Shown piece after piece: positions 35,290 through 48,020 of a DNA stretch of 64,000 nucleotides (positions are counted from its first letter, which is position 1; each line of letters opens with the position of its first letter). The notes under the pieces were generated by a model. The model did not search any database. It was not told the DNA's origin and saw nothing but the letters and a program-made list of their open reading frames with translations. Both the position numbers and the translations under genes were made by a program. Location of the stretch: contig NC_083586.1 of NCBI RefSeq assembly GCF_027579695.1, forward strand, positions 5,948,001 through 6,012,000. Direction: 5' to 3'. The stretch comes from Neoarius graeffei. Taxonomy: Eukaryota; Chordata; Actinopteri; Siluriformes; Ariidae.

Positions 35290-38200
35290 TCTGTGCTCAG
35301 CGTGCGGGTGGGGGAGGGGATGCTTGCTCTCTCACACACACACAGGAGGGAGGGGCTGCTCTCTCTCTCACACACATGCATGCGAGGGAGGGGCTGCTCG
35401 CTCTCGTGTGCGCGAGGGAAGGGCTGCTCGCTCTCTCTCTCACACATGCGCACGTGAGGGAGGGGCTGCTCGCTCTCTCTCTCACACACACACACGCGCA
35501 TGCGAGGGAGGGGCTGCTGGCTCTCTCTCTCAGACACGTGCGCACGAGGGAGGGGCTGCTGGCTCTGATGCATGCGCGAGGGAGGGGCTGCTGGCTCTGT
35601 TGCGCGCGTGAGGGAGGGGCTGCTGGCTCTGTCATGTGCACAAGGGAGGGGCTGCTGGCTCTGTCGCGTGTGCGAGGGAGGGGCTGCTCGCTCTCTCTTG
35701 CACAAGGGAGGGGCTGCTCGCTCTCTCTCACACGCACGAGGGAGGGGCTGCTTGCTCTCTCTCACATGAGGGAGGGGCTGCTCACTCTCTCTCGCATGCA
35801 CGAGGGAGGTGCTGCTCGCTCGCTCTCGCACGAGGGAGGGGCTGCTCGCTCTCTCTCACACGCATGAGGGAGGCGCTGCTTGCTCTCTCTCGCACGCATG
35901 AGGGAGGCGCTGCTCGGTCTCTCATGCACGAGAGAGGGGCTGCTCGCTCTCTCTCGCAGGAGGGAGGGGCTGCTCACTCTCTCTCGCACGAGGGAGGGGC
36001 TGCTCGCTCTGTCACGCACGAGGGAGGGGCTGCTCACTCTGTCACGCACGAGGGAGGGGCTGCTCGCTCTGTCATGCACGAGGGAAGGGTTGCTCACTCT
36101 GTCATGCACGAGGGAGGTGCTGCTCGCTCTCTCACGCACGAGGGAGGGGCTGCTCGCTCACTCACACATGAGGGAGGCGCTGCTCGCTCTGTCATGCACA
36201 AGGGAGGGGCTGCTGGCTCTGTCACGCACGAGGGAGAGGCTGCTCGCTCTCTCATGCACGAGGGAGGGGCTGCTCGCTCTCTCTCGCATGAGGGAGGCGC
36301 TGCTCGCTCAGTCACGCATGAGGGAGGTGCTGCTCAATCTCTCACGCACGAGGGAGGCGCTGCTCTCTCTCTCTCACACACACGAGGGAGGCGCTGCTCG
36401 CTCTTTCATGCACGAGCGAGGGGCTGCTCGCTCTCTATCGCACGAGGGAGGCGCTGCTCGCTCTGTCACGCACGAGGGAGGGGCTGCTCGCTCTGTCACA
36501 CACGAGCAAGGGGCTGCTCGCTGTCTATCGCACGAGGGAGGCGCTGCTCACTCTGTCACGCATGAGGGAGGGGCTGCTCGCTCTGTCACACACGAGGGAG
36601 GGGCTGCTCTCTCTCTCTCACACGCATGATGGAGGGGCTGCTCGCTCTCTCTCACACGCATGAGGGAGGGGCTGCTCGCTCTCTCACACATGAGGGAGGC
36701 GCTGCTCGCTCTGTCACGCACGAGGGAGGGGCTGCTCGCTCTCTCTCGCACGAGGGAGGGGCTGCTCGCATGAGGGAGGGGCTGCTCACTCTCTCTCGCA
36801 CGCACGAGGGAGGTGCTGCTAGCTCTCTCTCACATGAGGGAGGGGCTGCTCGCTCTCTGTCGCACAAGGGAGGGGCTGCTCGCTCTCTCTCGCATGCATG
36901 AGGGAGGCGCTGCTCGCTCTCTCACGCATGAGGGAGGGGCTGCTCGCTCTGTCACGAATGAGGGAGGGGCTGCTCGCTCTCTATCGCATGAGGGAGGGGC
37001 TGCTCGCTCTGTCACGCACGAGGGAGGGGCTGCTCACTCTGTCACGCACGAGGGAGGGGCTGCTCACTCTGTCACGCACGAGGGAAGGGCTACTCGCTCT
37101 CTCTCACACACATGATGGAGGGGCTGCTCGCTCTCTCTCACACGCATGAGGGAGGAGCTGCTCGCTCTGTCACGCACGAGTGAGGGGCTGCTCACTCTCT
37201 CTCGCACGAGGGAGGCACTGCTCGCTCTGTCACGCATGACGGAGGGGCTGCTCACTCTGTCACAAACGAGGGAGGGGCTGCTCGCTCTCTCTCACACGCA
37301 TGATGGAGGGGCTGCTCACTCTCTCTCACATGCATGAGGGAGGGGCTGCTCGCTCTCTCACGCATGAGGGAGGCACTGCTCGCTCTGTCATGCACGAGGG
37401 AGGGGCTGCTCGCTCTCTCTCGCACGAGGGAGGGGCTGCTCGCTCTCTCTTGCATGAGGGAAGGGCTGCTCACTCTCGCTCGCACGCACGAGGGAGGTGC
37501 TGCTAGCTCTCTCTCACACGAGGGAGGGGCTGCTCGCTCTGTCACGCAGGAGGGAGGGGCTGCTCGCTCTGTCACGCATGAGGGAGGGGCTGCTCGTTCT
37601 GTCACGCACGAGGGAAGGGCTGCTCACTCTCTCTCGCACGCACGAGGGAGGTGCTGCTAGCTCTCTCTCACACGAGGGAGGGGCTGCTCGCTCTCTCTCG
37701 CACGAGGGAGGGGCTGCTCGCTCTCTCTCGCACGCATGAGGGAGGCGCTGCTCGCTCTCTCATGCATGAGGGAGGGGCTGCTCGCTCTCTCTGGCACGAG
37801 GGAGGGGCTGCTCGCTCTGTCACGCATGAGGGAGGGGCTGCTCGCTCTCTCTCGCATGAGGGAGGGGCTGCTCGCTCTGTCACGCAGGACGGAGGGGCTG
37901 CTCGCTCTGTCACGCACGAGGGAGGGGCTGCTCGTTCTGTCACGCACGAGGGAGGGGCTGCTCGCTCTGTCACGCATGAGGGAGGGGCTGCTCGCTCTGT
38001 CACGCACGAGGGAGGCGCTGCTCGCTCTCTCACGCACGAGGGAGGCACTGCTCGCTCTCTCATGCACGAGAGAGGCGCTGCTCGCTCTCTCTCACACGCA
38101 CGAGGGAGGCGCTGCTCACTCTGTCATGCACGCGGGAGGGGCTGCTCACTCTCTCTTGCACGAGGGAGGCGCTGCTCGCTCTGTCACGCATGAGGGAGGG

Positions 38201-41200
38201 GCTGCTCGCTCTGTCAAGCACGAGGGAGGGGCTACTCGCTCTCTCTCACATGCATGAGGGAGGGGCTGCTCGCTCTCTCACGCATGAGGGAGGCGCTGCT
38301 CGCTGTCTCTCGCACGAGGGAGGGGCTGCTCGCTCTGTCACGCACGAGGGAGGGGCTGCTCGCTCTGTCACGCACGAGGGAGGGGCTGCTCACTCTCTCA
38401 TGCACAAGGGAGGGGCTGCTCACTCTCTCTCGCATGAGAGAGGTGCTGCTCGCTCTGTCACGCACGAGGGAGGTGCTGCTCGCTCTCTCTCACACGCACG
38501 AGGGAGGCGCTGCTTGCTCTGTCACACACGAAGGAGGGGCTGCTCGCTCTCTCACGCACGAAGGAGGCACTGCTCGCTCTGTCACGCACGAGGGAGGGGC
38601 TGCTCGCTGTGTCACGCACGAGGGAGGCGCTGCTCGCTCTCTCTCACACGCATGATGGAGGGGCTGCTCGCTCTCTCTCACATGCATGAGGGAGGGGCTG
38701 CTTGCTCTCTCACGCACGAGGGAGGCGCTGCTCGCTCTGTCACGCACGAGGGAGGGGCTGCTTGCTCTCTCTCGCACGAGGGAGGGGCTGCTCACTCTCT
38801 CTCGCATGCATGAGGGAGGGGCTGCTCACTCTCTCTTGCATGAGGGAGGGGCTGCTCACTCTCTCTCGCACGCACGAGGGAGGCGCTGCTCGCTCGCTCT
38901 CACACGAGGGAGGGGCTGATCGCTCTCTCTCACACGAGGGAGGGGCTGCTCGCTCTCTCTCACATGCATGAGGGAGGCGCTGCTCACTCTCTCACGCACG
39001 AGGGAGGGGCTGCTCGCTCTCTCTCGCACGTGGGAGGGGCTGCTCGCTCTGTCATGCACGAGGGAGGGGCTGCTCGCTCTGTCATGCAGGAGGGAGGCGC
39101 TGCTCGCTCTCTCACGCACGAGGGAGGCACTGCTCGCTCTCTCACGCACGAGGGAGGCGCTGCTCGCTCTCTCTCACATGAGGGAGGGGCTGCTCGCTCT
39201 CTCTCGCACGCATGAGGGAGGCGCTGCTCACTCTCTCACGCATGAGGGAGGGGCTGCTCGCTCTGTCACGCACGAGGGAGCGGCTGCTCGCTCTCTCTCG
39301 CACGAGGGAGGCGCTGCTCACTCTGTCACGCATGAGGGAGGGGCTGCTCGCTGTGTAACGCACGAGGGAGGCGCTGCTCGCTCTCTCTCACACGCATGAT
39401 GGAGGGACTGCTCCCTCTCTCTCACACACATGAGGGAGGGGCTGCTTGCTCTCTCACGCATGAGGGAGGTGCTGCTCGCTCTGTCATGCACGAGGGATGG
39501 GCTGCTTGCTCTCTCTCGCACAAACGAGGGGCTGCTCGCTCTCTCTCGCATGCACGAGGGAGGGGCTGCTCGCTCTCTCTTGCATGAGGGAGGGGCTGCT
39601 CACTCTCTCTCGCACGCATGAGGGAGGCGCTGCTCGCTCTCTCTCACATGAGGGAGGGGCTGCTCGCTCTCTCTCGCACGAGGGAGGGGCTGCTCGCTCT
39701 GTCACGCATGAGGGAGGGGCTGCTCGCTCTCTCTCGCACGAGGGAGGGGCTGCTCGCTCTGTCACGCACGAGGGAGGGGCTGCTCGCTCTGTCACGCACG
39801 AGGGAGGGGCTGCTCGTTCTGTCACGCACGAGGGAGGGGCTGCTCGCTCTGTCACGCATGAGGGAGGGGCTGCTCGCTCTATCACGCACGAGGGAGGCGC
39901 TGCTCGCTCTCTCACACACAAACGAGGGGCTGCTCACTCTCTCTCGCATGCACGAGGGAGGGGCTGCTCGCTCTCTCTTGCATGAGGGAGGGGCTGCTCA
40001 CTATCTCTCGCACGCACGAGGGAGGCGCTGCTCGCTCTCTCTCACATGAGGGAGGGGCTGCTCGCTCTCTCTCGCACGAGGGAGGGGCTGCTCGCTCTGT
40101 CACGCATGAGGGAGGGGCTGCTCGCTCTCTCTCGCACGAGGGAGGGGCTGCTCGCTCTGTCACGCACGAGGGAGGGGCTGCTCGCTCTGTCACGCATGAG
40201 GGAGGGGCTGCTCGCTCTGTCACGCACGAGGGAGGCGCTGCTCGCTCTCTCACGCACGAGGGAGGCACTGCTCGCTCTCTCATGCATGAGAGAGGTGCTG
40301 CTCACTCTCTCTCACACGCACGAGGGAGGCGCTGCTCACTCTGTCACGCACGCGGGAGGGGCTGCTCACTCTCTCTTGCACGAGGGAGGCGCTGCTCGCT
40401 CTGGCACGCATGAGGGAGGGGCTGCTCGCTCTGTCACGCACAAGGGAGGGGCTTCTCACTCTCTTTCACACGAGGGAGGCGCTGCTTGCTCTGTCACGCA
40501 CGAGGTAGGGGCTGGTCGCTCTGTCAAGCACGAGGGAGGGGCTGCTCGCTCTCTCTCACTTGCATGAGGGAGGGGCTGCTCGCTCTCTCACGCATGAGGG
40601 AGGCGCTGCTCGCTGTCTCTCGCACGAGGGAGGAGCTGCTCACTCTGTCACGCACGAGGGAGGGGCTGCTCGCTCTCTCATGCACAAGGGAGGGGCTGCT
40701 CACTCTCTCTCGCATGAGGGAGGCGCTGCTCGCTCTGTCACGCACGTGGGAGGTGCTGCTCGCTTTCTCTCACGCGCACGAGGGAGGTGCTGCTTGCTCT
40801 GTCACACACGAAGGAGGGGCTGCTCGCTGTCTCTCGCATGAGGGAGGCGCTGCTCGCTCTGTCACGCAAGAGGGAGGGTCTGCTCGCTGTATCACGCACG
40901 AGGGAGGCGCTGCTCGCTCTCTCTCACACGCATGGTGGAGGGGCTGCTCCCTCTCTCTCACATGCATGAGGGAGGGGCTGCTTGCTCTCTCACTCACGAG
41001 GGAGGCGCTGCTCGCTCTGTCACGCACGAGGGAGGGGCTGCTTGCTCTCTCTCGCACGAGGGAGGGGCTGCTCGCTCTCTCTCGCATGCACGAGGGAGGG
41101 GCTGCTCGCTCTCTCTTGCATGAGGGAGGGGCTGCTCACTCTCTCTCGCACGCACGAGGGAGGCGCTGCTCGCTCGCTCTCACACGAGGGAGGGGCTGAT

Positions 41201-44200
41201 CGCTCTCTCTCACACGAGGGAGGGGCTGCTCGCTCTATCTCACACGCATGAGGGAGGCGCTGCTCACTCTCTCACGCACGAGGGAGGGGCTGCTCGCTCT
41301 CTCTCGCACGAGGGAGGGGCTGCTCGCTCTGTCATGCACGAGGGAGGCGCTGCTCGCTCTCTCACGCACAAGGGAGGCACTGCTCGCTCTCTCACGCACA
41401 AGGGAGGCGCTGCTTGCTCTCTCTCGCACGAGGGAGTGGCTGCTCACTCTCTCTTGCATGAGGGAGGGGCTGCTTGCTCTCTCTCACACGAGGGAGGGGC
41501 TGCTCGCTCTCTCATGCATGAGGGAGGGGCTGCTCGCTCTCACCCACGCACGAGGGAGTGGCTGCTCGCTCTCACCCACGCATGAGGGAGGGCTGCTCAC
41601 TCTCACACACGCACGAGGGAGGGGCTGCTCGCTCTCTCTCACACACACGAGGGAGGCGCTGCTCGCTCTCTCACACATGAAGGAGGGGCTGCTCGCTCTC
41701 TCTCGCATGAGGGAGGCGCTGCTCGCTCTGTCACACATGAGGGAGGCCCTGCTCGCTCTGTCACGCACGAGGGAGGGGCTGCTCGCTCTCTATCCCACGA
41801 GTGAGGCGCTGCTCGCTCTGTCACGCACGAAGGAGGGTCTGCTCGCTGTGTCATGCACGAGGGAGGCGCTGCTCGCTCTCTCTCACACGCATGATGGAGG
41901 GGCTGCTCCCTCTCTCTCACATGCATGAGGGAGGGGCTGCTTGCTCTCTCACGCACGAGGGAGGCGCTGCTCGCTCTGTCACGCATGAGGGAGGGGCTGC
42001 TTGCTCTCTCTCGCACGAGGGAGGGGCTGCTCGCTCTCTCTCGCATGCACGAGGGAGGGGCTGCTTGCTCTCTCTTGCATGAGGGAGGGGCTGCTCACTC
42101 TCTCTTGCACGCACGAGGGAGGCGATGCTTGCTCTCTCTCACACGAGGGAGGGGCTGCTCGCTCTCTCTCAGACGCATGAGGGAGGCGCTGCTCACTCTC
42201 TCACGCACGAGGGAGGGGCTGCTCGCTCTCTCTCACATGAGGGAGGCGCTGCTCGCTCTCTCACGCACGAGGGAGGAACTGCTCGCTCTCTCACACAAGA
42301 GGGAGGCGCTGCTTGCTCTCTCTCACACGAGGGAGTGGCTGCTCGCTCTCTCTCGCACGAGGGAGGGGCTGCTCACTCTCCTTCGCACGCATGAGGGAGG
42401 CGCTGCTCACGCTCTCACGCATGAGGGAGGGGCTGCTCCCTCTGTCACGCACGAGGGAGCGGCTGCTCGCTCTCTCTCGCACGAGGGAGGCACTGCTCGC
42501 TCTGTCACGCACGAGGGAGGGGCTGCTCGCTGTGTCACGCACGAGGGAGGCGCTGCTCGCTCTCTCTCACACGCATGATGGAGGGGCTGCTCGCTCTCTC
42601 TCACACGCATGAGGGAGGGGCTGCTTGCTCTCTCACGCATGAGGGAGGCGCTGCTTGCTCTGTCACGCACGAGGGATGGGCTGCTTGCTCTCTCTCGCAC
42701 AAACGAGGGGCTGCTCTCTCTCTCTCGCATGCACGAGGGAGGGGCTGCTCGCTCTCTCTTGCATGAGGGAGGGGCTGCTCACTCTCGCACGCACGAGGGA
42801 GGCGCTGCTCGCTCTCTCTCACACGAGGGAGGGGCTGCTCGCTCTCTCTCGCACGCATGATGGAGGCGCTGCTCGCTCTCTCACGCACGAGGGAGGGGCT
42901 GCTCGCTCTCTCACGCACGAGGGAGGGGCTGCTCGCTCTGTCATGCATGAGGGAGGGGCTGCTCACTCTGTCACGCACGAGGGAGGCGCTGCTCGCTCTC
43001 TCACGCACGAGGGAGGCACTGCTCGCTCTCTCACGCACGAGGGAGGCGCTGCTCGCTCTCTCTCACACCAGGGAGGGGCTGCTCGCTGTCTCTCGCACGA
43101 GGGAGGGGCTGCTCACTCTTTCTCGCATGCATGAGGGAGGCGCTGCTCACTCTCTCACACACGAGGGAGCGGCTGCTCGCTCTGTCACGCATGAGGGAGG
43201 CGCTGCTCGCTCTCTCACTCACGAGGGAGGCGCTGCTCGCTCTCTCTCACACGCATGAAGGAGGCGCTGCTCGCTCTGTCACGCACGAGGGAGGGGCTGC
43301 TCGCTCTCTCTCGCACAAGGGAGGCGCTGCTCGCTCTGTCACACATGAGGGAGGGGCTGCCCGCTCTGTCACGCACGAGGGAGGGGCTGCTCGCTCTCTC
43401 TCGCATGAAGGAGGCACTGCTTGCTCTGTCACGCATGAGGGAGGCGCTGCTCGCTCTGTCACGCATGAGGGAGTCGCTGCTTGCTCTCTCTCACACGCAT
43501 GAAGGAGGCGCTGCTCGCTCTGTCACGCACGAGGGAGGGGCTGCTCGCTCTCTCTCGCACAAGGGAGGCGCTGCTCGCTCTGTCACGCATGAGGGAGGGG
43601 CTGCTCGCTCTGTCATGCACAAGGGAGGGGCTGCTCGCTCTGTCAAGCACGAAGGAGGGGCTGCTCGCTCTCTCTCACACGCATGAGGGAGGGGCTGCTC
43701 ACTCTCTCACGCATGAGGGAGGCGCTGCTCGCTCTGTCACGCACGAGGGAGGGGCTGCTCGCTCTGTCACGCACGAGGGAGGGGCTGCTCCCTCTCTCAT
43801 GCATGAGGGAGGGGCTGCTCACTCTCTCATGCATGAGGGAGGCGCTGCTTGCTCTCTCTCGCACGAGGGAGGGGCTGCTCACTCTCTTTTGCATGCGGGA
43901 GGGGCTGCTTGCTCTCTCTCACACGAGGGAGGGGCTGCTCGCTCTCTCATGCACGAGGGAGGGGCTGCTCGCTCTCACCCACGCATGAGGGAGGGCTGCT
44001 CACTCTCACACACACACGAGGGAGGGGCTGCTCTCTCTCTCTCACACGCATGAGGGAGGCGCTGCTCGCTCTGTCACACACGAAGGAGGGGCTGCTCGCT
44101 CTCTCTCGCATGAGGGAGGCGCTGCTCGCTCTGTCACACATGAGGGAGGCGCTGCTCGCTCTGTCACGCACGAGGGAGGGGCTGCTCACTCTCTCTCCCA

Positions 44201-46412
44201 TGAGGGAGGCGCTGCTTGCTCTGTCACGCACGAGGGAGGGTCTGCTCGCTGTGTCACGCACGAGGGAGGCGCTGCTCGCTCTCTCTCACACGCATGACGG
44301 AGGGGCTGCTCCCTCTCTCTCACATGCATGAGGGAGGGGCTGCTTGCTCTCTCACGCACGAGGGAGGCGCTGCTCGCTCTGTCACGCACGAGGGAGGGGC
44401 TGCTTGCTCTCTCTCGCACGAGGGAGGGGCTGCTCGCTCTCTCTCGCATGCACGAGGGAGGGGCTGCTTGCTCTCTCTTGCATGAGGGAGGGGCTGCTCA
44501 CTCTCTCTCGCACGCACGAGGGAGGCGATACTTGCTCTCTCTCACACGAGGGAGGGGCTGCTCGCTCTCTCTCACATGAGGGAGGGGCTGCTCGCTCTCT
44601 CTCACATGCATGAGGGAGGCGCTGCTCACTCTCTCATGCACGAGGGAGGGGCTGTTCGCTCTCTGTCACATGAGGGAGGGGCCGCTCACTCTGTCATGCA
44701 TGAGGGAGGGGCTGCTCGCTCTGTCATGCACGAGGGAGGCGCTGCTCGCTCTCTCACGCACGAGGGAGGCACTGCTCGCTCTCTCACACACGAGGGAGGT
44801 GCTGCTCGCTCTCTCTCACACGAGGGAGGGGCTGCTCGCTCTCTCTCGCACGAGGGAGGGGCTGCTCACTCTCTCTCGCACGCATGAGGGAGGCGCTGCT
44901 CACGCTCTCACGCATGAGGGAGGGGCTGCTCCCTCTGTCACGCACGAGGGAACGGCTGCTCGCTCTCTCTCGCATGAAGGAGGCACTGCTCGCTCTGTCA
45001 CGCACGAGGGAGGGGCTGCTTGCTGTGTCACGCACGAGGGTGGCGCTGCTCGCTCTCTCTCACACGCATGATGGAGGGGCTGCTCGCTCTCTCTCACACG
45101 CATGAGGGAGGGGCTGCTTGCTCTCTCACGCATGAGGGAGGCGCTGCTCGCTCTGTCACGCACGAGGGATGGGCTGCTTGCTCTCTCTCGCACAAACGAG
45201 GGGCTGCTCGCTCTCTCTCGCATGCACGAGGGAGGGGCTGCTCGCTCTCTCTTGCATGAGGGAGGGGCTGCTCACTCTCTCTCGCACGCATGAGGGTGGC
45301 GCTGCTCGCTCTCTCTCACATGAGGGAGGGGCTGCTCACTCTCTCTCACACGAGGGAGGGGCTGCTCGCTCTCTCTCGCACGCATGATGGAGGCGCTGCT
45401 CATTCTCTCACGCACGAGGGAGGGGCTGCTCGCTCTCTCTCGCACGAGGGAAGGGCTGCTCGCTCTGTCATGCACGAGGGAGGGGCTGCTCGCTCTGTCA
45501 CGCACGAGGGAGGCGCTGCTCGCTCTCTCACGCACGAGGGAGGCACTGCTCGCTCTCTCACGCATGAGGGAGGCGCTGCTCGCTCTCTCTCACACCAGGG
45601 AGGGGCTGCTCGCTCTCTCTCGCACGAGGGAGGGGCTGCTCACTCTTTCTCGCACGCATGAGGGAGGCGCTGCTCATTCTGTCACGCATGAGGGAGGGGC
45701 TGCTCGCTCTGTCACGCACGAGGGAGCGGCTGCTCGCTCTGTCACGCACGAGGGACGCGCTGCTCGCTCTGTCACGCATGAGGGAGGCGCTGCTCGCTCT
45801 CTCACGCATGAGGGAGGCGCTGCTCGCTCTCTCTCACACACATGAAGGAGGCGCTGCTCGCTCTGTCACGCACGAGGGAGGGGCTGCTCGCTCTCTCTCG
45901 CACAAGGGAGGCGCTGCTCGCTCTGTCACGCATGAGGGAGGGGCTGCTCGCTCTGTCACGCACGAGGGAGGGGCTGCTCGCTCTCTCTCGCATGAGGGAG
46001 GCACTGCTCGCTCTCTCACGCATGAGGGAGGCGCTGCTCGCTCTGTCACTCACGAGGTAGGGGCTGCTCGCTATGTCACGCATGAGGGAGGGGCTGCTCA
46101 CTCTCTCATGCATGAGGGAGGCACTGCTCACTCTCTCATGCATGAGGGAGGCGCTGCTTGCTCTCTCTCGCACGAGGGAGGGGCTGCTCACTCTCTCTTG
46201 CATGAGGGACGGTCTGCTTGCTCTCTCTCACACGAGGGAGGGGCTGCTCGCTCTCTCACACATGAGGGAGGGGCTGCTCGCTCTCACCCACGCACGAGGG
46301 AGGGGCTGCTCACTCTCACCCACGCACGAGGGAGGGCTGCTCACTCTCACACACGCACGAGGGAGGGGCTGCTCGCTCTCACACACGCACGAGGGAGGGG
46401 CTGCTCGCTCTC
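35290..46412. repeat. 30/34-bp GC-rich minisatellite, about 360 units
   Basis: Unit GAGGGAGGGGCTGCTCGCTC plus a variable CTCTC or TGTCACG tail of 10 to 14 bases, giving mostly 30-bp and some 34-bp repeats. G-rich and C/T-rich strands are strongly asymmetric. Variant orders recur: the CACAAACGAGGGGCTGCTC unit near 39520, 42700 and 45195, and the CACCCACGCA cluster near 41540, 43970 and 46275. This indicates a higher-order period of about 2.3 to 3.2 kb. Because 30 is divisible by 3 and the unit lacks stops in several frames, long open frames (HEGGAARSVT on plus, TERAAPPSCV on minus) arise on both strands. I regard these as non-coding. Confidence 0.96.
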
Positions 46413-46987
46413 AGAGAGACACAGGCTTGTAGGCTCGTGGTAGTGTAACAAGTAACAGCCTGTATTGTTGTGTGTGTGTTCAGTGCTGTGTACGTGTGTG
46501 TGTGTGTGTGTGTGTGTCTGTGTGTGTGTGTTCTGCCTGCGCCTTGCTCCCTGTCTCTAGTTGCATGCAGTGCCTCTGTCCTGCACTTTAGTGGTTCCCA
46601 CGTTAGCCGGGGGGGAGTGAAAGTTACATTTTTTTGCCGTTCTGCCATGCTAGTGCGTTTTACCGGGACATGAGATTTCAGCATTTTTATTCTTCTCGGT
46701 CTGTAGCTTGAATAAGTTTAGGCTACTGAATAACACTTTCAGTTAAAGTCGACTCTGTTGCTTTTGTGCTGACGCTACAATAGCCTACTATCACAATAAA
46801 TATCCCCGTAACATTTCTCATTTTCTACTCATCTTTCTGTGATTGCCCCTCTTTCCCATGGTTGTATGTTGTGGGTGTGGCATTAGGTGGGAAAAGTGCT
46901 TTTTAGGGATTCATCAGATCATTCAACTGAGAGATAACAGAGCTGGTTCGGACCGAGCTGAGAAATATATTTGCTATGCAGAGAATA
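46413..46987. other. Unique flank with (GT)n
   Basis: Non-repetitive hAT interior right of the minisatellite, with a GT run at about 46495-46530. No gene is seen. Confidence 0.6.
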
Positions 46988-47137
46988 ATGGCATTTTTTA
47001 AAAGCAATGATGGTGGAAACAAGAATAAAAGAACGGACGAGGAAGGAAGTGTAGTGAAGAAAGCTAGAATGATGGGAGAAGGTGCAGGAAAATTATATAA
47101 TGAGATGGAAAGCACACACCCCAGTGCAAACATTTAG
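46988..47137 (+). CDS. Short basic open frame, possible hAT N-terminal relic
   Basis: 49 residues: MAFFKSNDGGNKNKRTDEEG, SVVKKARMMGEGAGKLYNEM, ending PSANI. It is basic and charge-rich with an F-F-K start, reminiscent of N-termini of hAT transposases before the BED finger. No further transposase sequence follows. It could be a leftover of the autonomous parent or chance. Confidence 0.3.
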   Translation: MAFFKSNDGGNKNKRTDEEGSVVKKARMMGEGAGKLYNEMESTHPSANI

Positions 47138-47521
47138 ATGGGAACATACAACACAGCAGAAAAACAAATAATATACAGTATATACAAATGGTGCATGTCA
47201 CAACAGAGCAGAAAAACAATATATATATATACAACTGGGCATGTTGAGTTGCAGATGTTAATTGCACATTAGTTATAGAAACTCAGTTCAGCTACAAAAC
47301 TCAGGATATTGCACTGTATTTGGTATTGCATTGTATTGGGTATGGATGTAAAAGGGTAGAAATATAAAATATACAAAAGCTATAAAAACTAAAAAGTTGC
47401 TCTGTGAGGTTGCACTGTAATAAGTATTGCACTGTATCAGGTAAGTGTGAGAATATTGTCCTTTTAGGTCCTTGTTTGTGCATTGTTGCACCTGCCAGAA
47501 GTGGCATCAGTCAGTGCATGT

Positions 47522-47860
47522 AATTAGCCTTTTTCACATTACGTCACTTGCAGAAGAACCTCACATCCGTTTTCAGCCTTTTGAATGGAAGAAGAGGCTG
47601 CATGCTAATCTGCTGGCTAACAAGTAGCAACCATAGAAAGTCAGTAAACTTCCTTTCCAAAACAAGGCAGATAGGTGACTGGAATGGTCGCTAACAATAC
47701 ATAATGATAAACAACAATGCGCAATATTATTATCAATCTTATCTGTGAATGACACAGTTTTGTTAACATATGTTGGTGCCGTATACCTCTTCTTCCATTC
47801 AAAAGGCTGAAAACGGATACGAGTTCCCCTGCAAGTGACGTAATGTGAAAAAGGCTAATT
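47522..47860. mobile_element. MITE with AATTAGCC ends
   Basis: AATTAGCCTTTTTCACATTA at the left and its inverse at the right. The inverted similarity runs about 75 bp inward (CGTCACTTGCA, TTTTCAGCCTTTTGAATGGA, AGAAGAGG) with small gaps. 339 bp. The ends are self-complementary in AATT, so the exact target duplication cannot be fixed. It lies inside the 13.4-kb hAT. Confidence 0.85.
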
Positions 47861-47869
47861 GTTCAAGGT

Positions 47870-48020
47870 GGTTATGGCCTGTGGGAAAAAAAATGTTTTT
47901 GAGTCTGTTGGTCCTTGCTTTGATGCACCTGTAACGCCTGCCTGAGGGCAGCAAGTCAAAGAACTCAGAGCCAGGGTGGGAGCTGTCCTTGATGATGTTG
48001 TTAGCTCTGCTGAGCTCTGC
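47870..48020 (-). mobile_element. LINE ORF2 C-terminal scrap
   Basis: Minus strand reads SRADNIIKDSSHPGSEFFDL, LPSGRRYRCIKARTNRLKNI, FFPTG, the basic terminal block of a fish LINE ORF2. Preceded (on plus, to the right) by ATTC repeats near 48040-48118. Confidence 0.65.

Noticed and set aside
35235-46443. Dozens of overlapping open frames of 60 to 309 codons on both strands, with repeat peptides such as HEGGAARSVT and TERAAPPSCV
   Set aside because: They follow from a stop-free 30-bp tandem repeat; frames shift at every 34-bp unit, no single frame is favoured, and no splice or start context is conserved.
46470-46673. Open frame rich in Val/Cys near the minisatellite edge
   Set aside because: Translation of a GT microsatellite.
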